DNA of 16,871 nucleotides, taken from the NCBI GenBank assembly GCA_019412865.1, contig DXOJ01000827.1, forward strand, positions 1-16,871, in the 5' to 3' direction. Source of the DNA: Bacteroides sp. Lineage in GTDB: Bacteria > Bacteroidota > Bacteroidia > Bacteroidales > Bacteroidaceae. A model generated the notes under the pieces. It did no database searches. It worked only from the letters and a program-made list of their open reading frames with translations, and was not told where the DNA came from. The translations under genes and the position numbers were made by a program. How positions within the stretch are numbered: position 1 is the stretch's first letter; each line of letters starts with the position of its first letter. Shown here in pieces: positions 16,858 through 16,871 of this stretch.

Positions 16858-16871
16858 TATTATGGATAGAA

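Larger units (their letters stand above)
16065..16871. other. Downstream non-coding AT-rich region
   Basis: About 800 bases without a convincing gene. It contains the 116-bp inverted-repeat element at 16264-16379, a small hairpin at 16456-16476, a 10-bp direct repeat (TATCATTTAT at 16503-16512 and 16520-16529), a second hairpin at 16702-16723 and a candidate promoter near the right edge. No strong terminator was seen right after the esterase. Short open frames exist but none resembles a known protein. It probably marks the edge of the PUL and holds the upstream region of the next gene beyond the window. Confidence 0.6.

Noticed and set aside
16374..16871. A degraded transposase or integrase gene in the right-hand intergenic region
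   Set aside because: Short readings in all frames gave nothing resembling a catalytic motif or a longer shifted frame.

Overview
The window looks like a piece of a Bacteroides (Bacteroidota) chromosome. The evidence is a SusC-like TonB-dependent transporter followed by a SusD-like lipoprotein, several lipoprotein or Sec signal peptides, promoters that fit the Bacteroides -7 consensus TAnnTTTG, and starts that mostly lack a Shine-Dalgarno sequence. Together the genes form a sulfatase-rich polysaccharide utilization locus (PUL). From memory, unverified, the order sulfatase / GH43 / sulfatase / sulfatase / hypothetical / SusC / SusD / sulfatase resembles the B. thetaiotaomicron locus around BT3093-BT3101.

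Layout, all on the + strand. 1-326: upstream non-coding DNA. 327-334: candidate promoter. 359-1885: lipoprotein sulfatase. 1948-2018: strong hairpin plus T-tract (terminator), followed at once by a second candidate promoter (2023-2030). 2077-15012: a tightly packed probable operon of a GH43-type glycosidase lipoprotein, two tandem arylsulfatases, a large BACON/GLUG-repeat lipoprotein, SusC, SusD and a fourth sulfatase. 15013-15138: an in-frame coding-like stretch of 41 codons beyond the sulfatase stop. 15189-16064: a secreted alpha/beta-hydrolase esterase. 16065-16871: AT-rich non-coding DNA holding a striking 116-bp element with perfect 28-bp inverted arms around repeated GGCTATAGGC units.

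How it works together (inference): SusD and the BACON/GLUG lipoprotein would capture a sulfated, probably O-acylated glycan at the cell surface. SusC would import oligosaccharides. Four sulfatases, the GH43-type enzyme and the esterase would strip sulfate, side chains and acyl groups. All four sulfatases carry Ser, not Cys, at the formylglycine position, so they would need an anaerobic radical-SAM sulfatase maturase (anSME) encoded elsewhere. One of them (3093-4712) has Leu in place of the usual Pro/Ala of the maturation motif. No endo-acting depolymerase and no PUL regulator (hybrid two-component system, SusR or ECF sigma/anti-sigma) is present in the window, so the exact substrate cannot be read from the sequence.
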